A stretch of 19,224 nucleotides of DNA from Firmicutes bacterium UBA5766 (lineage in GTDB: Bacteria > Bacillota > Desulfotomaculia > Desulfotomaculales > Nap2-2B): positions 30,629-49,852 of the forward strand of contig DIEU01000032.1 of assembly GCA_002418775.1 (NCBI GenBank). Direction: 5' to 3'. The translations under genes and the position numbers were made by a program. Below are positions 1-6,501 of the stretch, one piece after another. A model generated the notes under the pieces. It saw only the letters and a list, made by a program, of their open reading frames with translations. It was not told the DNA's origin and made no database searches. The first letter of the stretch is position 1, and each line of letters begins with the position of its first letter.

Positions 1-30
1 TTTGTTTTTTTGTTTGTTTGTTTGTTTGTT
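1..30. repeat. TTTG-rich simple repeat
   Basis: The window opens with a run of TTTG units, with one longer T tract near position 5-11. It is a short microsatellite-like tract downstream of the minus-strand YvrJ gene. On the minus strand it reads as CAAA repeats, so it is not a T-run terminator for that gene. No function is claimed. Confidence 0.7.
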
Positions 31-76
31 CAAAGTACATAATAACTGTTTTATTTCCTCAAAACAACCTTTTTGG

Positions 77-283
77 TTAAACAAATTTCTTGTTTTTAAA
101 GAAGAATGCCCCCTTGAGAGAGGGCAAAAAGCGCTTTGTATTATTGATTTTATCAACTGCCTGAGCCAGGCTGGTAATACAGGCGGCCAGACCCTTCAGC
201 TTGTTTTCGATTCTGACCAAAAGATAAGTGGTCACGACAATAGGAAAACCTACATTACCGATCGCCTGTAAAATAGTCTCCAC
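77..283 (-). CDS. YvrJ family small membrane protein
   Basis: 68-residue protein. The first ~30 residues (ETILQAIGNVGFPIVVTTYL and on to LLVRIENKL) match the YvrJ family pattern: a short hydrophobic segment with NVGFPI, followed by a charged LVRIENKL stretch. YvrJ proteins are tiny, probably membrane-bound and of unknown function. Start is GTG at 281-283, with an excellent AAAGGAGG ribosome binding site 8 bases upstream. The C-terminal tail (about residues 45-68, Lys/Phe rich) is longer than I expect for the family and may be poorly conserved. The gene follows the DUF1659 gene on the same strand after about 80 bases. In related Firmicutes these families occur together, often with a DUF2922 gene that I do not see here. 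Family assignment is by recalled pattern; function unknown. Confidence 0.8.
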   Translation of the reverse strand: METILQAIGNVGFPIVVTTYLLVRIENKLKGLAACITSLAQAVDKINNTKRFLPSLKGAFFFKNKKFV

Positions 284-364
284 CGGCGGCGCCTCCTTTA
301 AAGAAGGTTTTTAATCAGGAAAGATTGAAAAGGAGGAATTTTAATCATTTCGGGCCTGTACGGG

Positions 365-589
365 TTAGGCCTCCACGATCTGGGCATTGTCAACGCGACT
401 TATTTTGCTTAAAGTATACGACTGCAGGCCGGCAATCGTCTGGGCAACGTCGTACAGATCCTGGTCTGCGGCGCTTGGATCGATGCTTTTGTAATTTCTG
501 CCGCGATAGACAGGGTTTCCCTGGGTGTTGACACCGGCCTGCACTTCAAGGCTAAGCACAATACCACCGGATACTTTATTAACAGCCAT
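365..589 (-). CDS. DUF1659 family small protein
   Basis: 74-residue protein starting AVNKVSGGIVLSLEVQAGVN and containing GNPVYRGRNYKSI followed by a helical region ending in QIVEA. This resembles the DUF1659 family of small Firmicute proteins, which usually sit beside YvrJ and DUF2922 genes. ATG start at 587-589 is preceded by GAGGTG at a good distance; TAA at 365-367. It is the first gene of a likely two-gene unit with the YvrJ gene. Function is unknown and I see no catalytic motif. The family call rests on overall pattern and neighbourhood. Confidence 0.75.
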   Translation of the reverse strand: MAVNKVSGGIVLSLEVQAGVNTQGNPVYRGRNYKSIDPSAADQDLYDVAQTIAGLQSYTLSKISRVDNAQIVEA

Positions 590-634
590 TTTTTCACCTC
601 ATAATCGAATATAAGTTCTTCATAAAGAAACAAG

Positions 635-660
635 AAAATCAGAAGTATCGTCCTGATTTT
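635..660 (-). terminator. Hairpin terminator after the stalk-domain gene
   Basis: Inverted repeat of AAAATCAG (635-642) and CTGATTTT (653-660), 8 bp with a 10-base loop. Read on the minus strand it lies 12 bases past the stop codon of the stalk-domain gene and ends in a T-rich tail (TTTTCTTGTTTCTTT). It is A/T-rich and therefore moderate in strength. Confidence 0.55.
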
Positions 661-671
661 TAAGTGCTTTC

Positions 672-1523
672 TTAAACAACTGTATTGCTGATGACTTTTA
701 GAAAGCCGTTCTTTTTTGCCGTATCAATTATCTGGCCAATAGATTGAAATGCGGTTTCTTTAAACAGATGCCATTGTTTTGCGCTGTCGTCATAGAGCAG
801 GACTTTAGGGTATTTTGACAAAACCTCTTCCGGAAAAGATTCAACCAGAGAATATGTATCAAAACGCTGTATGATTTGATCATTTTGATCCATAAAATCA
901 TATTGCGCGAGTTTATAATAGTGTCCAATTGTGTCTATATCATGCACCCATGAGTAACTGGCCGGAGCATCTACCTTATTTCCCATATTTTCTATGAATG
1001 TATCATAAATATTCTTATTATAAACATTTCCTTTAATCTGACTTATCACACCCCCCATGATCATGTGATATTCATATTGCAGCACTTTAACTTTTACGCC
1101 GTTAATAATAAACGGCGATGTGGCTATAATAATTATGGAATTTTTATAACTGACATTGCAGCCGAATGTTTCTGAAAGGAACCTTAATGGAACTATAATC
1201 TTGTTGCTCTTAAGATATGGTTTTGCATCCAGCGACACCTCTTTGCCGTTTTTAACCGCTGTGTCGCTGAACAATTTTAACACAACCTGCGTGCCGCTTT
1301 TAGTAACAGTAACACCGGAATTCGACCAATCGACCCTGGCGCCCAAATCTTCGCTTATAACGCGCAAAGGTACAAACGTGCGGTTGTTTATGGTTTCAAC
1401 CATAACATCAATTGGAAGAGGAACATCGTCTATTCTGATTTGGATTTCAGCCGCATGTGAAGGTAAAGATGCAAATAAGAGTATTATAAATGCGAACGAA
1501 ATACTTAAAAGAGACTTTTTCAT
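672..1523 (-). CDS. Secreted stalk-domain (copper amine oxidase N-terminal-like) protein
   Basis: 283 residues. Residues 1-24 form a Sec signal peptide (KKSLLS basic start, hydrophobic core, SHA-AE cleavage site). About residues 25-135 contain two copies of the stalk-domain signature: NNRTFVPLRVISEDLGARVDW and a second KIIVPLRFLSETFGCNV. These are the beta-rich repeats of the copper amine oxidase N-terminal domain family, usually an extracellular/cell-wall module and not an oxidase. The remaining ~150 residues have no motif I recognise. ATG at 1521-1523 is preceded by GAGGAG at a normal distance. The gene stands alone, ends at a hairpin, and is convergent with nothing. The amidase at 7751-9454 carries the same N-terminal module. 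Location outside the membrane is well supported; the specific role is unknown. Confidence 0.85.
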   Translation of the reverse strand: MKKSLLSISFAFIILLFASLPSHAAEIQIRIDDVPLPIDVMVETINNRTFVPLRVISEDLGARVDWSNSGVTVTKSGTQVVLKLFSDTAVKNGKEVSLDAKPYLKSNKIIVPLRFLSETFGCNVSYKNSIIIIATSPFIINGVKVKVLQYEYHMIMGGVISQIKGNVYNKNIYDTFIENMGNKVDAPASYSWVHDIDTIGHYYKLAQYDFMDQNDQIIQRFDTYSLVESFPEEVLSKYPKVLLYDDSAKQWHLFKETAFQSIGQIIDTAKKNGFLKVISNTVV

Positions 1524-1627
1524 TTTTACTGCTCCTCGTATAAAAATAATATTGATGATACCTATGGAGCATGATAGCCCGCTTTGTATATTTCAACCCT
1601 TATCATCAAATTTCCTGCATTTCGATG

Positions 1628-1665
1628 CAAATACTTTAATCTTAATCAAATACTTTAATCTTAAT
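1628..1665. repeat. 19-bp perfect tandem duplication
   Basis: The 19-base unit starting CAAATACTTTAATC occurs twice back to back, at 1628-1646 and 1647-1665. It is A/T-rich and lies about 105 bases upstream of the minus-strand stalk-domain gene and 100 bases before the first decayed fragment. It could be a recent slippage duplication or a pair of protein-binding sites. I see no convincing promoter placing it at a fixed distance from a start. Confidence 0.85.
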
Positions 1666-1764
1666 TAAAGGGCATAGTTCGTCTATTGGCAATCAGTTAA
1701 AAACGCAATATAATTAGCAGACAAAGTAAAAAAAATAGATATTTGTACTTGCGTTAAAACTGTA

Positions 1765-2010
1765 TTGGGAGCCGCTGGAGGCTAAAAAGCAGTTCGGCTT
1801 TGTTCCCGGACGATTCAAATATTTTCGACCATCTTGCGGGTATCGAATATCTGAACTTTATGGCCGACGTCTACAAGGTTTCTCCGGAAATCAGGTCTGA
1901 GCGCATGCAGGAACTCCTCAAGCGCTTCGAGATGACCTCCGCGGCGGGGGATCTTATCCAGAGTTATTCCCATGGCATGAAACAAAAGATTGTCGTAATC
2001 GGCGCCCTGT
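1765..2010 (+). pseudogene. Fragment of an ABC transporter ATP-binding protein
   Basis: Internal piece of an ABC ATPase. In one frame the DNA encodes EPLEAKKQFGFVP; one extra base near 1806-1808 shifts the rest to another frame, DDSNIFDHLAGIEYLNFMADVY and on to IQSYSHGMKQKIVVIGAL. These are the Q-loop region and the signature region (SYSHGMKQK, an LSxGxxQK variant) of the YtrB/NatA type. The Walker A part upstream and the Walker B/H-loop part downstream are absent. Similarity ends near 2005-2012, where inverted IS3-type sequence begins. Lack of both nucleotide-binding ends plus a frameshift makes it dead. It is unrelated in sequence detail to the intact ATPase at 4866-5765. Confidence 0.8.
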
Positions 2011-2180
2011 GCTCAGTATTACGCTTGCTTAAGTTAGGACCGGGACAGATGCCTGCAATCCCCATTTCCCGCATGTATCGCTGCACTCTTTTGCGATTGA
2101 TGTGTATATTCTCCCAATTTAACATAACAGTAATGCGCCGGGAGCCATAGAGCGGGTGTTGTGTATACAGACCCGCAGAC
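2010..2180 (-). mobile_element. IS3-family transposase OrfB fragment
   Basis: Read on the minus strand from about 2168 down to 2010, the DNA encodes LYTQHPLYGSRRITVML, then NWENIHINRKRVQRYMREMG, then IAGICPGPNLSKRNTEH. This is the HTH_21-type region of IS3-family OrfB, whose family pattern is roughly LYxxxPFYGSRRI...VNRKRVQRLMREMGLAGIxPGPNLSKRN. Only about 50 residues remain. The DDE integrase catalytic domain, OrfA and terminal inverted repeats are missing. It abuts the ABC fragment on one side and the TnpB-like fragment on the other, so it looks like debris from rearrangement. The exact ends are uncertain by about 10 bases. Confidence 0.8.
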
Positions 2181-2680
2181 CATCCGACTCGCAGACCCGC
2201 TTGGGGCAGTTTAAAGAAAGCCTATGGTTGCCGCAGGGCGAGTGGCCATACGCAAGAAGCAACCGGCGGGACAACGTAATAGGAGAGGCCGCCGCCCTGG
2301 TGGTAGACATGGCGAAGCAGGCAAACTGCGCCCTTGCCGTAGAGGACCTGGCCTTTAAAAACGACAAGTCCGTGACAGCCAAATTCAACCGGATGAGCCA
2401 CGGATTCGTTTGGTCGAAATTTTTACAGGCAGTGGAGCGCAGAGCCGCACGTGAGAGAGTTTTCTTGGCAAAATCAGCGCCGCCATTCACGTCAATAATC
2501 GGCATTCTGAAATATCAACAGCAGTACGGGATCTCGAATCATGAGGCGGCGGCTTACACAATAGCGCGCCGCGGTCTTGGGCGCAGCGAAGAAAAAATAC
2601 CTAAACGCTTGTGGAAGGAAATATTGAAGAAGCAGTTGCAGGTGGATGAAGAGTATTTCAATAATCTAATGAGAAAATAA
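2181..2680 (+). pseudogene. 5'-truncated TnpB-like (IS200/IS605-associated) protein
   Basis: About 165 residues of the C-terminal half of a TnpB-related protein. Recognisable features: IGEAAALVVDMAKQ helix, ALAVEDLAFKN (RuvC-like strand with the conserved acidic ED), MSHGFVWSKFLQAVERRA, the FTSIIGILKYQQQYG block, and NHEAAAYTIARRGLG near the C terminus. It belongs to the branch without the usual CxxC zinc finger. TnpB is an RNA-guided RuvC nuclease of IS605-type elements. Here the N-terminal half, including the first RuvC aspartate, is gone; upstream DNA is IS3 debris, and no ribosome binding site fits. The reading frame from 2181 is open to TAA at 2680. A short product from an internal start is possible but I call it a remnant. 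Confidence 0.8.
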
Positions 2681-2756
2681 CCCAACAGGTGTCAGGGTAA
2701 CGGCCGTATTTCCAGCAAAAGCTGGCATATTCAGCGGCAGATAGACCAGTCAGGAT
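2681..2756 (+). other. Possible right end / guide-RNA scaffold remnant of the TnpB element
   Basis: Immediately after the TnpB-like stop codon there is a compact hairpin: CCAGC (2712-2716), AAAA loop, GCTGG (2721-2725). IS200/IS605 elements end in subterminal hairpins, and TnpB guide RNAs (omegaRNA) come from the 3' end of tnpB into the right end. Position fits; sequence conservation cannot be judged here. Confidence 0.35.
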
Positions 2757-2800
2757 AAAAAAGCCCCTGGGAAGCAGGAGAACAAGGCCCCTTGCTTCCC
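2757..2800 (-). terminator. Hairpin terminator of the GntR-ABC operon, built on a dispersed repeat
   Basis: On the minus strand, 10 bases past the permease stop, GGGAAGCA pairs with TGCTTCCC (8 bp; plus-strand positions 2793-2800 and 2769-2776). It is followed by AGGGGC and six T (plus-strand A run 2757-2762). The gap between stem and T run makes it imperfect. The motif CCCCTTGCTTCC inside it recurs twice at 7717-7744. Confidence 0.5.
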
Positions 2801-2809
2801 GGCAAAACT

Positions 2810-4891
2810 CTAGCGGGTAAAATGTTCCTTGACAAAAGTAGGGGCATCGGCTTCTGTAAAACCTCCGGTAAAAATGTCACCGTTTTTCAGTAGAAAGAAC
2901 ACATTGTATGGCTGCGAGTCGCCATAGATATCTGTATACTGACGCAGGCAAATTTCCAATATTTCCGGGTCAATTATCTTTAAATGCCCGGGAGTTTTCT
3001 CCGCTTTCAAAAGTAATTGTAGGGGTTCCTCCTCATAAAGTCGATATGCCTCCGTTCCTTTTTTCCCTTCGCCGGTCTGTTTCGTTATAACGGCGTATAG
3101 AATATCGTTATGGGCAATCAGACGGGCGTTAGTATATTCACCGGTATTCTTCAGAAATTGCTCGAAATTGACATAGGATTTCTCCCACTCAAGCCCTGTG
3201 GTGTCGTTGTTTTTTAAAACGATATTAATACCGGCCCAGCCCGGCCGGTTTACTGTCATATCCTCGTAGGTCTGTTTCATTATGTCACTTTGCAGAGCGG
3301 CGACAGCCTGCTGAATAAGCTTTTGGTCTACAATGCGCACACTTTTATTCGTTTTGATCGCATTAATCTCCAGCATTTTTATTTCGGACGGGTTTATACT
3401 CAGAATAGCGTTATGAAAGATTTTGTATTCGCGTGATTCGTAAATGGATTTCAGCTGCCGCGCATAGTCGGGGAGGTTAACTTTATACTGGCGACAAATA
3501 TGGGAACCGTTTTTAAGATTATAAATGAAGCAAAGAGGTATTCTCGCTCCCGTAACAAAGCTATTTCTATATCTATATCTGTTTTGCATAACTGCTTTTT
3601 CTACCGTTCGGTTACTGACTATTTTTTGGTGCAGCGCATAAACGTCAGCTATATTTTCCGCCCGGGTATATATGGGCAAAGGCGTTTCAAAATGAGCGCC
3701 TGGGTTCATATCGTTGTATTCATAATTGACAGTATGGTGTGTTTGCGCCATATTTAGATGAGATAGCGGGTAAAAAACATTATCCATATACACGCTTTCA
3801 ACTTCAGCCAGTTCAGGCAGCCTTCTCTCGTAGCCGGTGAGGTCTAACTGAAGGGCGCCGATACAAATAATCACAATTAAAGCATAAATGCCGAAGCCCT
3901 TGATGATCTTTAGCTTGAAAACATGTAGGGACTTTTGCAGCAATATCTCAACCCCCAGGTAAGCTGTCAGGGAACCCAGTAAATAACCAAAACAGGCCCA
4001 GCCCAGGCTGTCTTGAGCCTGGTAAAAATAACTGCCTACAAACAGCATAAAGCAAAATGTAACTCCGTATTTAAAAAACGGGCGCAGGGCGTCAAAAGTG
4101 ATCGCGCTGCCGGCAGCCTCCAACTGACGCCGCCTGTATAAATACAAGCCCAGCAGGTACAATGTTATACTTGCCAGAAGATATGCCGCTATTTCGATTT
4201 TATGGATCGGGTAATTAAACATTTCAGCCAGTGGCGAAATGTTTACGGACTGCATATAGCTGTCAAAAGCAAAGCCGTATGTATATATTCTCATGTTGTG
4301 CAGCAGCAGCATGGAAAGTCCTGAGGGGAGCAAAAGCAAAATATAGCTCAAGACACCCTGAACGCTCGACAAACCGGTAAACATGCCCGTGGCTACACCG
4401 GTTATGAAATAAAGCAAGTTAAAGAGCAGACTGATCGCCAGCCAGGTAGCAATATCCTGACCGCTGACCTTTGGAATGCCCAATCCGGCGACAAGCGCCC
4501 AGGCCGCCAGAGCGGTGATTATGAGCGGAACAAACAGAAAGATTAGCCCGGCCAGGATATGAGTATGATAAAGTGTCTCCCGCTTGACAGGCAGGGCGTG
4601 CGCCATATCGGCCGCTTTGCCGTTTTGAAGATAGCCGAAGAGCAGGAGGGCTGTCAGCACCGGGGCAATAATCAAAATCATTAACTGCCAAAAATCGTCG
4701 TATGAGAATATCCTTAAATATATTTCCGGATCTTGGGAGAGAATGGCGCCTTCCGCATTACTATACAGCATAATTATTTTTAAAGGGACGCTTAAGAGCA
4801 GACCCAGAAGGTAAACCGCTCCAACCCAGCTAAAACTCTTGAAATCATTAAGCAGGACGCCTTGATTAATAAAGGATGTTTTTAATTTCAT
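2810..4891 (-). CDS. ABC-2 type permease with large C-terminal domain (DUF6449-like)
   Basis: 693 residues from the ATG at 4889-4891 (MKLKTSFINQ). The reading frame is open further upstream, but that part overlaps the ATPase gene and has no ribosome binding site. About nine hydrophobic segments lie near residues 21-41, 70-88, 112-135, 147-170, 178-198, 234-252, 272-289, 298-316 and 332-349. They include the HALPVKRETLYHTHILAG stretch typical of permeases of YtrC/D-like exporters. Residues 350-693 form a soluble domain resembling DUF6449. The gene start overlaps the ATPase gene by 26 bases (GGGGGA just ahead of ATG), indicating translational coupling. It should form the membrane part of an ABC exporter with that ATPase. 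Substrate unknown; related YtrA-controlled systems respond to cell-wall antibiotics or stress, which here is only an analogy. Confidence 0.85.
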   Translation of the reverse strand: MKLKTSFINQGVLLNDFKSFSWVGAVYLLGLLLSVPLKIIMLYSNAEGAILSQDPEIYLRIFSYDDFWQLMILIIAPVLTALLLFGYLQNGKAADMAHALPVKRETLYHTHILAGLIFLFVPLIITALAAWALVAGLGIPKVSGQDIATWLAISLLFNLLYFITGVATGMFTGLSSVQGVLSYILLLLPSGLSMLLLHNMRIYTYGFAFDSYMQSVNISPLAEMFNYPIHKIEIAAYLLASITLYLLGLYLYRRRQLEAAGSAITFDALRPFFKYGVTFCFMLFVGSYFYQAQDSLGWACFGYLLGSLTAYLGVEILLQKSLHVFKLKIIKGFGIYALIVIICIGALQLDLTGYERRLPELAEVESVYMDNVFYPLSHLNMAQTHHTVNYEYNDMNPGAHFETPLPIYTRAENIADVYALHQKIVSNRTVEKAVMQNRYRYRNSFVTGARIPLCFIYNLKNGSHICRQYKVNLPDYARQLKSIYESREYKIFHNAILSINPSEIKMLEINAIKTNKSVRIVDQKLIQQAVAALQSDIMKQTYEDMTVNRPGWAGINIVLKNNDTTGLEWEKSYVNFEQFLKNTGEYTNARLIAHNDILYAVITKQTGEGKKGTEAYRLYEEEPLQLLLKAEKTPGHLKIIDPEILEICLRQYTDIYGDSQPYNVFFLLKNGDIFTGGFTEADAPTFVKEHFTR

Positions 4892-5765
4892 AACCGCAGT
4901 CCCCCATTTCGCATATAAATATCTCTTCCAGAGTAAGGGGCAGGATGTCCAAAATAGCCGGATTAAAAGATTGTATGCGCCGGACGGTTTCATCATGGGA
5001 ACCGCGCACAACCATGATCAACACATTGCCTTTCCTCTCCTGGCGCAGCGTTTGCATATCCTGAAGCAACGATTCGGGAACTCCATCGCTAAAAGCAACC
5101 TGGATCTTATGCACATCTGCCCTCAGGTCGTCCAGGTCCTTCTGGATAAGCATTTTCCCCTGGTGCAAAATACCGATAACGTCACAGACGTCTTCGAGTT
5201 CGCGTAAATTGTGGGAAGATATGATGACTGTCATTTCCCTCTCGGCGACATCCTGAATAATAAGATTTTTTACCTTTTGCCGCATTACAGGATCCAGCCC
5301 GTCCAGGGGTTCATCCAGCATCATGATATCCGGCGCAATCGACAAACCCAACCAGAAAGCCACCTGGCGCTGCATACCTTTGGAGAGCGTTCTTATGCGG
5401 CGTTTCATATCAATATTAAAAGCTTCCCGCAGCTTTAGATAACGTCCCTGTTCCCAGCGGGGATAAATCCGGCGATAGAAATTCGCCATATCGTCAATTG
5501 TATAATTAGTGAAAAAATAGGGGTTATCGGGTATGAAAACAATGCGCGCCTTCAGATCGTTGTTTTCAAATATATTTTCACCATCATACTTAACCTGGCC
5601 GGAATCCTGTCTGTAGACGCCGGTCAGAATCTTCAACAAGGTTGTTTTGCCGGCGCCGTTGGTACCGGCCAGGCCGTAAATAGAGCCTTTTTTCACCGCC
5701 AAAGTCACGCTATTTAGGGCCTCTATCTCCTGAAAACGTTTACTGACCCCTTCAACCTCAATCAT
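4866..5765 (-). CDS. ABC transporter ATP-binding protein (YtrB-like)
   Basis: 299 residues with a complete nucleotide-binding domain: Walker A GTNGAGKTT (34-42), Q-loop region near FIPDNPYFF (78-84), signature LSKGMQRQ (127-134), Walker B IMMLDEP (147-153), D-loop DGLDP and switch His in SSH (residue 185). The last ~90 residues are the accessory C-terminal extension seen in YtrB/EcsA-type exporters. It powers the neighbouring permease. ATG at 5763-5765 is five bases past the GntR gene stop, with AGGAGG just before it. The operon order regulator-ATPase-permease matches the B. subtilis ytr arrangement. All catalytic motifs are intact, so it should be functional. Substrate unknown. Confidence 0.92.
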   Translation of the reverse strand: MIEVEGVSKRFQEIEALNSVTLAVKKGSIYGLAGTNGAGKTTLLKILTGVYRQDSGQVKYDGENIFENNDLKARIVFIPDNPYFFTNYTIDDMANFYRRIYPRWEQGRYLKLREAFNIDMKRRIRTLSKGMQRQVAFWLGLSIAPDIMMLDEPLDGLDPVMRQKVKNLIIQDVAEREMTVIISSHNLRELEDVCDVIGILHQGKMLIQKDLDDLRADVHKIQVAFSDGVPESLLQDMQTLRQERKGNVLIMVVRGSHDETVRRIQSFNPAILDILPLTLEEIFICEMGDCGYEIKNILY

Positions 5766-5770
5766 TAGCT

Positions 5771-6145
5771 TTACCTCCTATCCTGGGATAAACTTGTTTG
5801 AATAAGAGCAAAGATTTCCTGGTCAGTCATGCCCAGGTAGCGCATTTCCGACACAGTTCTCTTGAGCTCTTTTGACAAATCTATCAAACGTGCAGCATTA
5901 TTCTCCAGCCCGGCGGGTTTCACGAAATTGCCCTTGCCGGGAATGGAATAGATATATCCGCGGTGTTCCAATTCCCGGTAAGCCTTCTGGATTGTGTTGG
6001 GATTTATGGTTAACTCGCTGGCCAAGACCCGCACAGCGGGCAGTTGTTCATCAGGTTTCAGTACGTTGTTTATAATAAGCTCTTTAATTTTTTCAACCAG
6101 TTGTTCGTAGATAGGTTCACGACTGCGCAAGTCTATTTCAAACAT
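5771..6145 (-). CDS. GntR family transcriptional regulator, YtrA subfamily
   Basis: 124 residues from the ATG at 6143-6145 (MFEIDLRSREPIYEQL), which has a strong AAAGGAGGGG ribosome binding site; the longer open frame upstream runs through the promoter and is rejected. Residues 1-75 form the GntR winged helix: PIYEQLVEKIKELI, LKPDEQLPAVRVLASEL, INPNTIQKAYRELEHRGYIYS and PGKGNFV. The short C-terminal part (about 45 residues, helical, SEMRYLGMTDQEIFALIQ) is the YtrA-type dimerisation tail, without a UTRA or FCD ligand domain. It heads the operon with the ABC ATPase and permease and is probably its repressor. A matching promoter with two direct repeats lies just upstream. Confidence 0.92.
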   Translation of the reverse strand: MFEIDLRSREPIYEQLVEKIKELIINNVLKPDEQLPAVRVLASELTINPNTIQKAYRELEHRGYIYSIPGKGNFVKPAGLENNAARLIDLSKELKRTVSEMRYLGMTDQEIFALIQTSLSQDRR

Positions 6146-6181
6146 CAAACCCCTCCTTTCTTTTAAGTGTATTAATAATGA

Positions 6182-6229
6182 TAGTACAGCTAGTACAGCC
6201 ATTATATATCCATGAATCAACAATGTAAA
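6182..6229 (-). promoter_or_regulatory. Promoter and probable operator of the GntR-ABC operon
   Basis: On the minus strand there is TTTACA (plus 6224-6229), a 17-base spacer, and TATAAT (plus 6201-6206), which is a near-consensus sigma-A promoter. Directly downstream, over the expected transcription start, the 9-mer TAGTACAGC (plus-strand sequence) occurs twice head to tail at 6182-6190 and 6191-6199. A further partly palindromic stretch runs GTGTAT...TAGTAC at about 6167-6187. This placement is typical of a repressor site, so autorepression by the YtrA-type regulator is likely. The binding site itself is inferred. Confidence 0.7.
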
Positions 6230-6436
6230 TATCAAATAGTAAATAGGATATTTTTTAGCGCGAAATGCCAAAAGAGTAAACGCCTTCCAAGATAGCATCA
6301 ACCTGTAACCGTAACCGCCCTTTACATGGAGCCTCGCCGCTTATGCTTCATGGTCCAGGCCGGTAGTACTTTTAATCATACTGGCCTTGAGGTTTTGTTA
6401 GCGTTTGAAATCTTTTATAATAGTAGAAGGAGATAC
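6230..6436. other. Intergenic region between divergent GntR and lyase genes
   Basis: No credible gene. It holds an interrupted inverted repeat AGGCC-g-GTA (6357-6365) / TAC-t-GGCCT (6379-6387), followed by a T-containing stretch that could act as a weak plus-strand terminator, although no plus-strand gene precedes it. A TATAAT lies at 6415-6420 without a convincing -35. Confidence 0.4.
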
Positions 6437-6466
6437 TTGACATATTGTGTAGGTATTAATTATAGT
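6437..6466 (+). promoter_or_regulatory. Sigma-A type promoter for the PLP lyase gene
   Basis: TTGACA (6437-6442) is a perfect -35. TATAGT (6461-6466) after 18 bases, or TTATAG (6460-6465) after 17, serves as -10. The coding start follows about 30 bases downstream of the expected start site, leaving a short leader. Confidence 0.7.
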
Positions 6467-6501
6467 CAAATACGTCAAATTAAAGCGGAGATGCAAAATA
6501 G

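Noticed and set aside
1..30. CRISPR-like or telomere-like repeat
   Set aside because: It is a simple TTTG run with no spacers.
2119..2505. Minus-strand 128-codon open frame
   Set aside because: It is antisense to the TnpB-like fragment and spans the IS3 junction; no family resemblance.
6230..6501. T-box or SAM riboswitch upstream of the PLP lyase
   Set aside because: The transcript from the TTGACA promoter leaves only about 30 bases before the TTG start, too short for either; the upstream hairpin lies before the promoter.
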